A stretch of DNA of 51,209 bases from Bhargavaea cecembensis (GCF_000826125.2 NZ_LN651372.1:169386-220594), one strand, 5' to 3'; shown: positions 33,087-41,303, counted from the stretch's first letter. A program made the numbers and translations. Notes: generated from the letters alone by a model not told the origin.

Positions 33087-33151
33087 AGCCGGGGGACCTG
33101 CCAGTGTATCCAATGCGCCTGCTCATTCGTCTCATAGACAGGAGGGATTCA

Positions 33152-33517
33152 ATGAGGAATCGAATGGACTTTTGGGGACTGTTCCTGTTGGGGGCGGCCC
33201 TGTTCATTGGCGGCTGTACGACGGCCGACGAGGGGCCGGTTGACATGGAGATGACGGTTGAAGGAATTATTCTTGAGGTGAATGCAGCGGAAGGCCGCAT
33301 CCTCGTAGCCGAAGACATCTCGCGGGAGAAGTACGAGGAGATCAAGGGGGCAGATTGGCCGAATTTGGCTGATGAGGGAATTTCGCTGTATTTCTTCGGT
33401 TATTCCGCGGCGGATCAATTGAAGGCAGGCGACCGCGTGAAGGTTTGGATCGACGGGGGCGTCGATGAGTCGTGGCCGGCGCAGGCCGGGGCGGAGAAGA
33501 TAGAAGTGCTGGGATGA
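33152..33517 (+). CDS. DUF3221-like lipoprotein
   Basis: A 121-residue exported lipoprotein: a signal peptide with lipobox IGGC (Cys22), then a small beta-rich domain of DUF3221 type (VEGIILEVNAAEGRILVAEDI, then LKAGDRVKVWIDGGVDESWPAQA). DUF3221 is a common Bacillus lipoprotein family without a known function. GGAGGG precedes the ATG. It lies 65 bp after the MFS gene on the same strand. Confidence 0.8.
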   Translation: MRNRMDFWGLFLLGAALFIGGCTTADEGPVDMEMTVEGIILEVNAAEGRILVAEDISREKYEEIKGADWPNLADEGISLYFFGYSAADQLKAGDRVKVWIDGGVDESWPAQAGAEKIEVLG

Positions 33518-33553
33518 ACCGAAGTGCATCGGCGGTCCAAAGAGAGGTGTTCA

Positions 33554-33928
33554 GTGTCCGTGGATTGGGATGACAAGAACAGCTTAGAACATGAAAAGTC
33601 TATCCTCTCCGTAAAGATCGGTTGCTTTTTTGGAGTCATCATGATGGGACTCCTGGCTGTTTTAGTAATAGGCTGGCATGCTTTGTTCCCTCAAGAGACC
33701 CTGTTAAAGGCAAGCGAATCCCCCAACAAGATCAACATGGTTGAAATCGTCAGGAAAAATGACTTCCCCGATCCGACCATCAGAATTAACTATGACCAGA
33801 AAAGTATCATGAAAACAAAAATCCCGGACAGCATCTCCGTGGAATGGAGAAATGATTATGAAGCGACTGTCATCCTTGAAATGCAAGGCCGGGAACCTAG
33901 CATTGTTGATATAACGTTCGAAGAGTGA
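33554..33928 (+). CDS. Hypothetical single-span membrane protein
   Basis: A 124-residue protein with one transmembrane helix at about residues 23-45 and an extracytoplasmic domain of about 75 residues. I do not recognise it. The GTG at 33554 has AGAGAGG six bases upstream and is preferred to an ATG ten codons earlier. It follows the DUF3221 lipoprotein by 36 bp and may be cotranscribed. Its base composition is more AT-rich than its neighbours. Confidence 0.65.
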   Translation: MSVDWDDKNSLEHEKSILSVKIGCFFGVIMMGLLAVLVIGWHALFPQETLLKASESPNKINMVEIVRKNDFPDPTIRINYDQKSIMKTKIPDSISVEWRNDYEATVILEMQGREPSIVDITFEE

Positions 33929-33983
33929 GCGGGTGTACCGGTCCGCGAAGCTCTTAATCTTCCGGCGTCAATCAATTTAATTT

Positions 33984-34016
33984 AACCGGGCAACCGAGCG
34001 GCTCGGTTGCCCGGTT
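33984..34016. terminator. Hairpin between convergent genes
   Basis: AACCGGGCAACCGAG pairs with CGGTTGCCCGGTT. No strong T-run follows on the plus strand; on the minus strand an AT-rich tail does. Confidence 0.65.
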
Positions 34017-34037
34017 GATCGTCTGTTTCGGCCACGA

Positions 34038-34388
34038 TCATTTCCTCAGAATTTTCTCCATCGCCTTCCCCTTGGCCAGCTCGTCGATCAGCTTGTCGAG
34101 GTAGCGGATTTCGCGCATCGTCGGTTCTTCGATCTCTTCTACCCGGATGCCGCAGATGACGCCTTTGATCAGGCTGCGCGCCGGGTTGGGCGCGGGGGCT
34201 TCGGCAAAAAAGGTTTCGAAGTCGGTTCCGTTCTCGAGCTGTGTCTCCAGTTCTTCCTGGGTGTATCCGGTCAGCCAGCGGAAGATTTCGTCGACCTCTG
34301 ACTTCGTGCGGCCTTTCCTCTCCGCTTTCGCGATATAGCTCGGGTAGACTTTTGCGACGCTCATCAAGTAGATCTTATGTTTGGCCAT
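34038..34388 (-). CDS. DUF2200 family protein
   Basis: A 116-residue cytosolic protein matching DUF2200: [39 protein letters not shown] near the start, then [47 protein letters not shown]. The family is widespread and uncharacterised. GGAGGAACC precedes the ATG at 34388; the frame is open further upstream to 34682, but that part overlaps the methyltransferase gene and has no family match. Confidence 0.9.
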   Translation of the reverse strand: MAKHKIYLMSVAKVYPSYIAKAERKGRTKSEVDEIFRWLTGYTQEELETQLENGTDFETFFAEAPAPNPARSLIKGVICGIRVEEIEEPTMREIRYLDKLIDELAKGKAMEKILRK

Positions 34389-34494
34389 GGCGGTTCCTCC
34401 TTCGTTTTTCCGGGTTTTCGTCCACTTGGGCGAGATGTGCGGTATCATGATTTTACAGCAGAAATGCGCTAAAGAACAATTGGAGGCGGATGGA

Positions 34495-35238
34495 TTGAAC
34501 ACTGAAGACAATCTGGAGAAATATGCAGATCCGGCCGGGTACGATGAGCGGTACGGCAGATATACGGCGGATGTGGAACTGATCCTGGAATCCCTTTCGG
34601 CTGGGCCTGCAACCGTCATCGACCTCGCCTGCGGAACGGGCAGGGCCTCCCTCCCGCTGGCGCGTGCCGGCCATGACGTCATCGGCGTTGATCTTCATGA
34701 AGGGATGCTTGGCCTTGCGCGGGAAAAGGCGGCTGCCGAAGGACTGGATATCCTATTCGCCCGGCAGGACTGCCGCTTTCTCGACCTTCCCGCTGCCGCC
34801 CCGCTCATCGTCATGACGGGGAACTCGTTCCAGCATTTCCTGACCAACGAAGATCAGGACCGCCTTCTTGAAAGTGTGCGTCGCCATCTTTCCTCAGGCG
34901 GCCGTTTCATCTTCGATACGCGGAATCCGGTGGCCCGTGAATTGGCGGGGATTGACCGGTACGAGGAGGAACACCGGGCTGATGGCCGGACGGTCCGCGA
35001 GTTGCATGTGGAAACCTATGAGCCGGCCGGCCAAATCCTCCGGTGCGAGACCGAAATACTCGAGGATGATGCTTCCCGCCACGATGCCATCTCCCTTAGG
35101 TACACCTATCCGCTCGAACTCGAACGGCTCCTCCGGCAGCACGGATTCATGCTTGAACACCGGTTCGGCGATTGGCGGCGCGGCCGGTTTGACGGGGAAA
35201 GCCCGCAGATGGTCTGCATATGCAGAATGGATTCTTAG
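34495..35238 (+). CDS. Class I SAM-dependent methyltransferase
   Basis: A 247-residue methyltransferase. Motif I is [19 protein letters not shown] near residues 41-59, motif II has the acidic [11 protein letters not shown], and motif III-IV has [11 protein letters not shown] and [12 protein letters not shown]. The C-terminal part has a beta-rich insert ([35 protein letters not shown]), as in ubiE-like small-molecule methyltransferases. TTG at 34495 follows GGAGGCGG and suits the family N-terminus ([12 protein letters not shown]). The acceptor is unknown. Confidence 0.88.
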   Translation: MNTEDNLEKYADPAGYDERYGRYTADVELILESLSAGPATVIDLACGTGRASLPLARAGHDVIGVDLHEGMLGLAREKAAAEGLDILFARQDCRFLDLPAAAPLIVMTGNSFQHFLTNEDQDRLLESVRRHLSSGGRFIFDTRNPVARELAGIDRYEEEHRADGRTVRELHVETYEPAGQILRCETEILEDDASRHDAISLRYTYPLELERLLRQHGFMLEHRFGDWRRGRFDGESPQMVCICRMDS

Positions 35239-35355
35239 GCGGGTTTCGTCGCCGGCTTCTCTCCGGGACCGTCATGCTATAATTCAGGAGAGGGTCTGCC
35301 GCAGCAAGCGGCAGGCGCCGACAATAATTCTGTTGAGTTTCGGAAGGAAGATGGC

Positions 35356-35844
35356 ATGGGCGTTTTGCATGCGTTTCAACTCAGTCTGTCATTGCCGAAA
35401 AAGGAAGCGGTCTTTCAGCTGAACCGGGTGAAGACAAAGGATTTCCTTTTATATATCGTGTTTTTGCTTTTGCCGGTGTCTCTGCCAAACGGGGTCGGGC
35501 TCGTCAGGAATTCTGTCTCCGGCGGGAAATTCGCCAAGGAGTTTCTGATCATCCTTTTCGCCTACCCGTCATCCGTGATCCTGCTCGGGATGGCCACGGT
35601 CTCCCTGCTCGCGGCAACGGGGCTCGCCATCCGGAAACTGGCCCGGCGGAAACTGGTTTACCAGCTGTTATGGAAGATGAGCGTGTACGCGCTGACCTAT
35701 CCAGTTCTGCTCATTTCCGTCTTTAACCTGTTCGGGATCACACACTGGCTCCTCAATCTTTTGGCGCTCGTCATTTTCCTCGTAATCTTCACGGGAATGA
35801 TCTTGGCGTACCCGAAAGTCCGGCAACCTGCAGCGAAGAGATGA
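35356..35844 (+). CDS. Membrane protein, DUF1189-like
   Basis: A 162-residue protein with four hydrophobic segments (about 30-47, 64-88, 105-127, 130-153). The first 30 residues (FQLSLSLPKKEAVFQLNRVKT, then KDFLLYIVFLLLPVSLP) recall DUF1189 membrane proteins of Bacillus, but the usual length is about 260 residues, so this could be a shortened relative. GGAAGGAAG precedes the ATG. Function is unknown. Confidence 0.6.
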   Translation: MGVLHAFQLSLSLPKKEAVFQLNRVKTKDFLLYIVFLLLPVSLPNGVGLVRNSVSGGKFAKEFLIILFAYPSSVILLGMATVSLLAATGLAIRKLARRKLVYQLLWKMSVYALTYPVLLISVFNLFGITHWLLNLLALVIFLVIFTGMILAYPKVRQPAAKR

Positions 35845-35872
35845 ACGAAGTAAAGTGAAGAAAGGAGTCACT

Positions 35873-36124
35873 ATGGTACCCATTTCCTTGGAAGACTATG
35901 TGAAGAAGCATTGCAAACGGAATCCGGATGAAAATCCTGCGCAGTTCAAAAAAGCACTCAAACAGGCTGTCAAAGCTAAAAAGGACGGGGCGACTTGTGC
36001 TAATTGCGGGCAGGAGATCTGGGCACTCGGAAGCGCGGTCGCTTTTCAAGGCTGTTTCTCGTGCATTACCGGCGAGGCCGACTCCTCCGTCGACTACGAA
36101 ATCGATGAAGTTTGCTGGTCATAA
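35873..36124 (+). CDS. Small zinc-ribbon-like protein
   Basis: An 83-residue protein. A basic helical N-terminal half is followed by CANCGQEIW and CFSC, two CxxC pairs about 20 residues apart that could bind zinc, and an acidic end. AAAGGAG precedes the ATG at 35873. I do not recognise a family; nucleic-acid binding would be a guess. It lies 28 bp after the DUF1189-like gene. Confidence 0.65.
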   Translation: MVPISLEDYVKKHCKRNPDENPAQFKKALKQAVKAKKDGATCANCGQEIWALGSAVAFQGCFSCITGEADSSVDYEIDEVCWS

Positions 36125-36251
36125 TCCTCTGGATCACCCGTTCGCTTGGTACCTGTTCTACTACGGAACCGTTTAATTTCAGATAGAGGTATATTCCCCC
36201 TCCCCCTGTCCCACACTTGGCTCACAACCAATCGGGCAGGGGGAGATTTGT

Positions 36252-36845
36252 ATGATGAACGTTGAGCTTCCGGTGATCAGAAAGGCGGCGGTGTATTCCA
36301 GGGCGACTTATTGGGGCAGGCGGCCGCTCCATGCATCACAGGAGGAGAATGAGCGGACGCTTGTCGGGCTCATCGGGCGTCACTGTGAGTATGAAATTTT
36401 CCGCGAGGGCAGCAGTTTCAAGGAGAACGCGTCCGCGATGGCGATCCTGCGTGCGGTCGATGAGGGAGAGTTCGATGCGATCGTCGTGCCCCATGTGTAC
36501 TCGCTCGGGCTGGCTCTGAAGTTCGACTGGGAGACGGTGTTCGGACTCGTTGTGCTGCGCGGCATTCCAATCATCACGCCGAAACTCGTGTACTCGACCG
36601 AGAGACTTTCAGACCTGAACGAGCTGAAGTTCCAAATGGACGCGATGCGGCTGGAGCATGAAATGAAGTTCGGTTCGGTATGGGACCGTGTGCAGCCGAC
36701 TTACACGCTCGAAGCGAACCCGGTGCACCGCGGCAGCCTGTACGACAGCCGCACGGCACGCCGCTCGAGGAAGGAAGCGGGCCGGCTAGGGAAGGTCCGG
36801 TCGCTGCTTGCCCGGCAGGAGACGAAGGCGGATCCGCTCATTTGA
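36252..36845 (+). CDS. Degenerate resolvase-fold protein without HTH
   Basis: A 197-residue protein whose first 115 residues follow the serine-recombinase N-terminal fold: KAAVYSRATYW at 11-21, SQEENERTLVGLIGRH as the next helix, GEFDAIVVPHVYSLGLALKF at 72-91 and VLRGIPIITP at 101-110. The catalytic serine position reads Thr, and the two arginines of the LDRLGR loop are Ser and Leu here, so it should be inactive. There is no C-terminal HTH; the tail is basic. GGGGGAG precedes the ATG. It is unlike the protein at 23526 in detail, though both lost the same residues. Confidence 0.68.
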   Translation: MMNVELPVIRKAAVYSRATYWGRRPLHASQEENERTLVGLIGRHCEYEIFREGSSFKENASAMAILRAVDEGEFDAIVVPHVYSLGLALKFDWETVFGLVVLRGIPIITPKLVYSTERLSDLNELKFQMDAMRLEHEMKFGSVWDRVQPTYTLEANPVHRGSLYDSRTARRSRKEAGRLGKVRSLLARQETKADPLI

Positions 36846-36856
36846 AGTAAATAAAG

Positions 36857-36890
36857 AAAAGACGCTCCGACTTGATGCCGGAGCGTCTTC
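36857..36890. terminator. Bidirectional terminator
   Basis: AAAAGACGCTCC pairs with GGAGCGTCTT between the convergent recombinase-like and GNAT genes. Confidence 0.82.
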
Positions 36891-37434
36891 ATGTGCAGTC
36901 TCCTTTTAAAAGCGAATACATATACAGATCATCAAATTCCCCCTGAGTGTATTCATAATGGCGCAGCAGGCCTTCCCGCAGGAAGCCGTTCCTCTCGACC
37001 AATTTGATGGAGGGCAAATTGGCCGGCTCGATCAGAGCCTCGATCCGTTCAAGGTTAAGCCGGCTGAATCCATACTGCACGACTGCCCGCAATGCCTCAG
37101 CCGCTATCCCCTGACCCCAATAGTCATGGCTCAATTCATATCCGATCTCCGCACGAAAATGTTTCGGTTCGCGATTGAGGAATCCGCAGCTCCCGATCAT
37201 TTTCCCCGAGTCCTTTAATGTGATAGCCCAGCGGATGCCCGTTCCTTCCGCGTTGATTGACCGATACCAGGCGATTTCATCCAGTGCATCAGCAGTATTC
37301 TCAAACGGAGCCAGTCCCATGTGCTTCACCACCCTGATATCAGACAAGTAATGAACCATGTCGGCTGCATCCTCGTTTGTCGCTTCCCGAAGGATCAGCC
37401 GTTCCGTAAATATCACCGGGAACTCACTGGTCAA
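36889..37434 (-). CDS. GNAT acetyltransferase, RimJ/RimL type
   Basis: A 181-residue GNAT of the RimJ/RimL group: FTERLILREATNEDAADMVHYL near the start, AEIGYELSHDYWGQGIAAEALRAVVQYGF with the CoA loop WGQGIA (about residues 108-113), and LIEPANLPSIKLVERNGFLREG at the end. Relatives acetylate ribosomal protein N-termini or small molecules. The TTG at 37434 stands eight bases after GGGAGG; the GTG three codons earlier overlaps that site. Confidence 0.9.
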   Translation of the reverse strand: MTSEFPVIFTERLILREATNEDAADMVHYLSDIRVVKHMGLAPFENTADALDEIAWYRSINAEGTGIRWAITLKDSGKMIGSCGFLNREPKHFRAEIGYELSHDYWGQGIAAEALRAVVQYGFSRLNLERIEALIEPANLPSIKLVERNGFLREGLLRHYEYTQGEFDDLYMYSLLKGDCT

Positions 37435-37553
37435 GAGCTCCACCTCCCGATTCTTATTATACCCATCCCGATTCTCTTGACGAGGAGAGAAAAGGATTTA
37501 TTCATGCTATATTGAAACCACACTAAGGTAAAAACAAGGGAGGCGGTTCATTC

Positions 37554-37889
37554 GTGACGGCATCAATTGACGATTTTATGAAACTGGACATCCGGATCGG
37601 CACGGTCATCAGTGCCAATCCATTTCCCGAGGCGAGGACGCCGGCGATCAAGCTGGAGATCGATTTCGGGGAAGAACTGGGCATCCGGAAATCTTCCGCA
37701 CAGATCACGAAGAGGTATTCGCCCGAGGATCTTCCGGGACGGCAGGTGGTCGCGGTCGTGAACTTCCCCGCGATGCGCATCGCCGGCTTCAAGTCCGAAG
37801 TGCTCGTGCTCGGCGGGGTTCCGGATGAGGGCGACGTCGTTTTGCTGAAGCCCGACCAGGCGGTGCCGAACGGGACAAAGATCTCTTAA
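37554..37889 (+). CDS. csaA: CsaA, tRNA-binding-domain chaperone
   Basis: A 111-residue OB-fold protein, homodimeric in the family, with export-chaperone activity in Bacillus. The tRNA-binding-domain pattern is clear: FMKLDIRIGTVISANPFPEARTPAIKLEIDFG, SAQITKRYSPEDLPGRQVVAVVNFPAMRIAGFKSEVLVLG and a VPNGTKI end. The GTG start follows GGAGGCGG. Length is standard. Confidence 0.95.
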   Translation: MTASIDDFMKLDIRIGTVISANPFPEARTPAIKLEIDFGEELGIRKSSAQITKRYSPEDLPGRQVVAVVNFPAMRIAGFKSEVLVLGGVPDEGDVVLLKPDQAVPNGTKIS

Positions 37890-37891
37890 CG

Positions 37892-37930
37892 AAAGCAGCC
37901 GCTCCGCGTGATTCCGGAACGGCTGCTTTT
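37892..37930. terminator. Bidirectional terminator after csaA
   Basis: AAAGCAGCCG pairs with CGGCTGCTTTT, with an inner CTCCG/CCGGA pairing, between csaA and the convergent HTH gene. Confidence 0.85.
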
Positions 37931-37931
37931 C

Positions 37932-38141
37932 TTATTCATCTTGTTGATATTCCAATATATCGCCCGGCTGGCAGTCGAGCGCCTTGCAGATTGCCTCGAG
38001 CGTCGAGAAACGCACGGCCTTGGCCTTGCCGGTTTTCAGGACGGACAGGTTCGCCATCGTGACGCCGACTTTTTCGGAGAGCTCGGTGAGGCTCATTTTC
38101 CGCTTGGCTAGCATGACATCCAGGTTGATGATGATCGGCAT
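37932..38141 (-). CDS. XRE-type HTH regulator (YozG-like)
   Basis: A 69-residue Cro/CI-type DNA-binding protein that is one HTH domain: NLDVMLAKRKMSLTELSEKVGVTMANLSVLKTGKAKAVRFSTLEAICKALDCQPGDILEY. This is the YozG-like companion of DUF2975 proteins. GAGGAGAGG precedes the ATG at 38141, 14 bp after the DUF2975 stop. A 25-bp inverted repeat at the operon promoter (38685-38709) is a likely binding site. Confidence 0.9.
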   Translation of the reverse strand: MPIIINLDVMLAKRKMSLTELSEKVGVTMANLSVLKTGKAKAVRFSTLEAICKALDCQPGDILEYQQDE

Positions 38142-38155
38142 GTTTCCTCTCCTCC

Positions 38156-38635
38156 TCAGACGGTCAGGTCGTTCTCGGTCTTGATGTCGATGGCGTTTTG
38201 CAGCAGCTTCTGCAGGACGGCGGCAAAAATGGCCACGGTGAACGCGGCGAACACCATTCCCCCGCCGACCAGGATGAGTCCCGGGGCATCGTCGATTTCC
38301 GCGAGGACGTACACCGGCAACAGGCCCGCCGTATAAAACAGCCCGATCGCCACGGCAAGACGCTTGATCTTCTTGAGCGTGTTCGCCGAATCCTCCGAGA
38401 AGGCGTGGTTCCGGTCGATGAAGCCGAGCAGCCGGAATGCCTGGTACAGCGCCGCGAAGAAGAGGATCGCCGTGCCGTACAGGACGACCAGGATGCCGGT
38501 GACCGCGTAGGCGATGTTCGTCCGGTAATCCGGAATATGTACCGCGAGCTGCGGCAGCGCAAAGATGCAGACGGCCAGCACCGGGATCCCGAGCAGGATT
38601 ACCGCGGCCTTCAGAAAGAGCGTTTCCCGTTTCAT
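38156..38635 (-). CDS. DUF2975 membrane protein
   Basis: A 159-residue four-helix membrane protein of the DUF2975 (YoaS-like) family. Helices at about 7-30, 40-65, 92-112 and 120-145 are separated by the conserved loop LGFIDRNHAFSEDSANTLKKIK at residues 69-90, typical of the family. It is translated just ahead of the small HTH regulator and the pair is regularly found together; the function is not established. Confidence 0.88.
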   Translation of the reverse strand: MKRETLFLKAAVILLGIPVLAVCIFALPQLAVHIPDYRTNIAYAVTGILVVLYGTAILFFAALYQAFRLLGFIDRNHAFSEDSANTLKKIKRLAVAIGLFYTAGLLPVYVLAEIDDAPGLILVGGGMVFAAFTVAIFAAVLQKLLQNAIDIKTENDLTV

Positions 38636-38684
38636 GAGTGCACCTCGTTTTCATTGTGATGCTTGAAATTTAACATATTGTTTA

Positions 38685-38709
38685 TCGATAATCAATAAAT
38701 AATTATCGA
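38685..38709 (-). promoter_or_regulatory. Inverted repeat overlapping DUF2975/HTH promoter
   Basis: TCGATAAT and ATTATCGA form perfect 8-bp arms with a 9-bp spacer. On the minus strand the repeat overlaps TTGATT (-35), which is 17 bp from TAAATT (-10). This fits autoregulation by the HTH protein. Confidence 0.6.
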
Positions 38710-38749
38710 GGAGCGAGAGACTTTCCGTTCCTGACAAGGCCCGCTTCTT

Positions 38750-38790
38750 TTCTCGAAAAACGAAAAAGCATCCGGGGCGGCGGATGCTTT
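38750..38790 (-). terminator. Minus-strand terminator downstream of the Fic gene
   Basis: AAAGCATCCG pairs with CGGATGCTTT; on the minus strand the stem is followed by TTTTTCGTTTTTC. Confidence 0.75.
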
Positions 38791-38856
38791 CGGGATTGCG
38801 GTTCAGAGGAGTCTGAGAGTGTCGGGCAACTACGTTCTCGCCCGTCCTCTCCCTTA

Positions 38857-39585
38857 TTAATCAATCGCGCTCAAGTATAAATCCAGCGAGTTTTCCATCT
38901 CTTCTTTCACCAATGTTATAAAGTCCCGGTAGTCTTCTGTTGTATGTGCTTTGTCCAGCGCTTCATAATAAGCCAATCGGTTTTCCGCCTTGATCACGAC
39001 TGGAGGGAATCCGTCTTTCATGACTTCCAGGTTGAGCAGGAGTCTGGAGGTGCGCCCGTTCCCATCCACGAAGGGATGAATGCCCGTGAAAATCGCATGT
39101 AGCATGGCCCCCCGCTCGACAGGGTGAAGGAGGAAACCTTCTTTGTGATACCAGTCCATCATCCGCTCCATTTTCTCCTGGATCAAAAAGTGAGCCGGCG
39201 GGATGTGTTTTGCGCCCGAAATGAAGACTTGTTCTCCGCGGTATCTGCCGGCGTAATCGTCATCGATCCCCTTTAAGACCAATCGGTGCAAGTTTTTGAC
39301 TTGCCATTCGGAAAGAGGCTCTTTCTTTTGGACAATTTCCTCGACGTACATGATCGCATCGCGGTGATTGATGACCTCCAAATGTTCCCTTAACGTTTTC
39401 CCGCCCACCGTGATTCCTTCTAGGACGATTTTCGTCTCGTTCAGCGTCAACGTGTTTCCTTCGATGGCATTGGAGTTGTAGGTCCATTCCAAAAAAAGTT
39501 TCTCCTGCAGGCTTTTCAATGTGTAGGGCGGCAACGGACGGGCAGCATCCAGACGGGCCATCTTTGCATCGATGGTTTCGAACAA
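38857..39585 (-). CDS. Fic family protein (AMP-transferase type, class II)
   Basis: A 242-residue Fic protein that should transfer AMP (or another nucleotide part) to target proteins. The core motif is HAIFTGIHPFVDGNGRTSR with catalytic His170 and the HPFxDGNGR loop. An N-terminal autoinhibitory helix is present as YNSNAIEGNTL: the (S/T)xxxE(G/N) pattern with Glu42, which is class II. ISGAKHIPP near 123-131 is the flap. The TTG at 39585 has GAGGTG six bases before it; the GTG three codons earlier has no site. It follows uvsE on the same strand with a short open stretch between. Confidence 0.9.
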   Translation of the reverse strand: MFETIDAKMARLDAARPLPPYTLKSLQEKLFLEWTYNSNAIEGNTLTLNETKIVLEGITVGGKTLREHLEVINHRDAIMYVEEIVQKKEPLSEWQVKNLHRLVLKGIDDDYAGRYRGEQVFISGAKHIPPAHFLIQEKMERMMDWYHKEGFLLHPVERGAMLHAIFTGIHPFVDGNGRTSRLLLNLEVMKDGFPPVVIKAENRLAYYEALDKAHTTEDYRDFITLVKEEMENSLDLYLSAID

Positions 39586-39600
39586 ACAGATCACCTCATT

Positions 39601-39739
39601 TCAGCTTAAGTCGCTTGATTTCTCCAGGGCCATCATCCTCTTCGCAAAGTTCTTGAAGTCATCTAAGTGTTTTTCCAAGGTGGTTTCCAAAACAACCAGG
39701 TCCGTATCCTTTGCCGGGCAAATGCCAAAAACGATTCAT
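39601..39739 (-). other. Open stretch between uvsE stop and Fic gene
   Basis: The uvsE frame stays open for 45 codons after its TGA and ends in TGA at 39601, right at the Fic ribosome site. Its translation contains LVVLETTLEKHLDDFKNFAKRMM, which looks like an amphipathic coding helix. No clear start codon or ribosome site is seen. It may be a small coupled ORF or the stub of a lost gene. Confidence 0.4.
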
Positions 39740-40642
39740 TCAGGATGCGCCGTCCACCCGGATCCCCCGCTCCCCGAGCAGTTCGATCACGCCGAGCGCG
39801 GCCCGTTCCTTCGCCTTCGCTTCGACCATGATGTCGGCGTTGCGGCCGGCGAGGACGTCGAGCAGCCAGTCGACGTCTTCGGGGGAGATGAAGTCGTGGT
39901 GCCGGCGGTCGCTCGGTGCGGTCTTGCCGGAGGAGATGTGGACTTTCGGCGTGCCGGTGTTTCTCCATGTTTCGTACACCCGGTTGATGAGTCCTTCGAG
40001 CGGGGCGTCCGCCGGGTTGCAGCGGTGATGGTGGATGTCGAAGCAGGCCGGTACGCCGGTCGCTTCGCTGACAAACAGGACGTCTTCCAGGTTGTAGGTC
40101 CGGTCGTCGTTTTCAAACCGCAGCCGTTTGAGGATCGGTTCGGGCAGTGCGCGCGTTTCATTCACGAGCCGGCCGAGCGCCGCTTCCGGGTCTCCATATT
40201 TGCCGCCGAGGTGGAGGATCATGTCCTGCGCTCCGGTGAGCTCGGACAGTGCCGCATGGTAGTCGAGATCGGCGATTGTCCGGTCGACGACGTCCGGATT
40301 CGGCGAGTTGAGCACCGAGTACTGTCCCGGATGCGTCGACAGCCGGAGGCCGTGTTCATCGCGGAGCATCTTGATCTCCGAGCAGGCTTGGATCACGTCC
40401 GGATCGTTCCGCCAGTCCCACGGATTGACCGGATGCGTCGCAAGGACGACCATCTCGCTCGTCATGCGGTAAAACTTGATCCCGTGTTCGATGTTCCATT
40501 CGATGATCCGCTTCGTGAGCTTCAGGTTCTCGAGCGTGAGCTCCTTGAGGATTTCGGGGCCCTTCTTCTCGACCGTTGCCACGCGGCACGTCCTGAAATG
40601 CTCTTTGATCGATGTGTTGATGCAGGCGTATCCGACTTTCAA
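39740..40642 (-). CDS. uvsE: UV damage DNA endonuclease UvsE
   Basis: A 300-residue TIM-barrel endonuclease that nicks DNA 5' of UV photoproducts and abasic sites. Family marks: KVGYACINTSIKEHFRTCRVA at the start, NIEHGIKFYRMTSEMVVLATHPVNPWDW, LRLSTHPGQYSVLNSPNPDVV near 122-142, DMILHLGGKYGDPEAAL near 165, NDDRTYNLEDVLFV near 198, and CFDIHHHRCNPADAPLE near 220-236 with its metal His residues. The start is uncertain: the TTG at 40642 fits the family N-terminus and a GGGGTG site; ATGs lie at 40675 and 40708. Confidence 0.92.
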   Translation of the reverse strand: MKVGYACINTSIKEHFRTCRVATVEKKGPEILKELTLENLKLTKRIIEWNIEHGIKFYRMTSEMVVLATHPVNPWDWRNDPDVIQACSEIKMLRDEHGLRLSTHPGQYSVLNSPNPDVVDRTIADLDYHAALSELTGAQDMILHLGGKYGDPEAALGRLVNETRALPEPILKRLRFENDDRTYNLEDVLFVSEATGVPACFDIHHHRCNPADAPLEGLINRVYETWRNTGTPKVHISSGKTAPSDRRHHDFISPEDVDWLLDVLAGRNADIMVEAKAKERAALGVIELLGERGIRVDGAS

Positions 40643-40742
40643 GCTCCTCACCCCACTGGCTGTTTCCTTTATCATACTATATACCCCCGGCGCCCCCGCA
40701 TCATCCATCCCCCCTGCTCTTCATTCCTTGCAGTCCAGACTC

Positions 40743-40771
40743 TTGACAATTAACGTTTACAAACGTAAACT
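40743..40771 (+). promoter_or_regulatory. copY-copA promoter with palindromic operator
   Basis: TTGACA (40743-40748) and TAAACT (40766-40771) are 17 bp apart. The perfect palindrome GTTTAC-AAAC-GTAAAC (40755-40770) lies in the spacer and over the -10. It stands 41 bp before copY and is the likely binding site of this BlaI/CopY-type repressor. Confidence 0.8.
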
Positions 40772-40811
40772 AAAAGCACAAGAGATAAAACTGAGCAAAA
40801 GAGGTGTCGAT

Positions 40812-41273
40812 ATGTCCGTTAAAACCGATTTCAACGTCACTGATTCAGAATGGGAAGTCATGCGGGTCGTCTGGGCACACGGCCAGGCATCGAGCAAAGA
40901 GATCATCGACGTGCTCGGACAAAAGATGGACTGGAAGCCGGCCACGACCAAAACGTTTCTCGGCAGGCTTGTCAACAAAGGCATGCTGAGCACCGAAACG
41001 GAAGGCAGGCGCTATCTTTATTCCGCAATGGTCGGCGAAAGCGAGTTCGTCCGCCACGCGCTGGATGAGTTTTTCAGTCATGTATGCAACCGGGAAGTCG
41101 GCAGGACGATCGGGGATGTGCTGTCCAAGGCGACGCTGAGCCACCGGGATATTGATGTGCTCCAAGCCATTCTCGACGAGAAAAAAGAAACCGCAGTCGA
41201 AGAAGTGCCGTGCAACTGCATCCCCGGGCAGTGCCATTGCAGCCTGCACGGGAATGACGGATGCGGCTGCTGA
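40812..41273 (+). CDS. copY: CopY/BlaI-family copper-responsive repressor
   Basis: A 153-residue winged-helix repressor of the BlaI/MecI/CopY family. The DNA-binding part is NVTDSEWEVMRVVWAHGQASSKEIIDVL and TTKTFLGRLVNKGMLSTETEGRRYLY at residues 9-78. The C-terminal cysteine cluster CNCIPGQCHC plus CGC at the very end is the CxCxxxxCxC copper/zinc site of CopY proteins, so copper should release it from DNA. AAGAGGTG precedes the ATG. copA starts 30 bp downstream, and a palindrome overlaps the shared promoter. Confidence 0.92.
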   Translation: MSVKTDFNVTDSEWEVMRVVWAHGQASSKEIIDVLGQKMDWKPATTKTFLGRLVNKGMLSTETEGRRYLYSAMVGESEFVRHALDEFFSHVCNREVGRTIGDVLSKATLSHRDIDVLQAILDEKKETAVEEVPCNCIPGQCHCSLHGNDGCGC

Positions 41274-41303
41274 TCAAGACCGTATGAAGAAAGGATGAGT
41301 TCC

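Noticed and set aside
35296-35314. Hairpin CTGCCGC/GCGGCAG as a terminator
   Set aside because: No T-run follows, and it lies close to the start of the next gene; not enough to call.
37932-38654. A 240-codon minus-strand ORF covering the HTH gene and most of the DUF2975 gene
   Set aside because: Only its last 69 codons are HTH-like and have their own start and ribosome site; the rest is out of frame with DUF2975.
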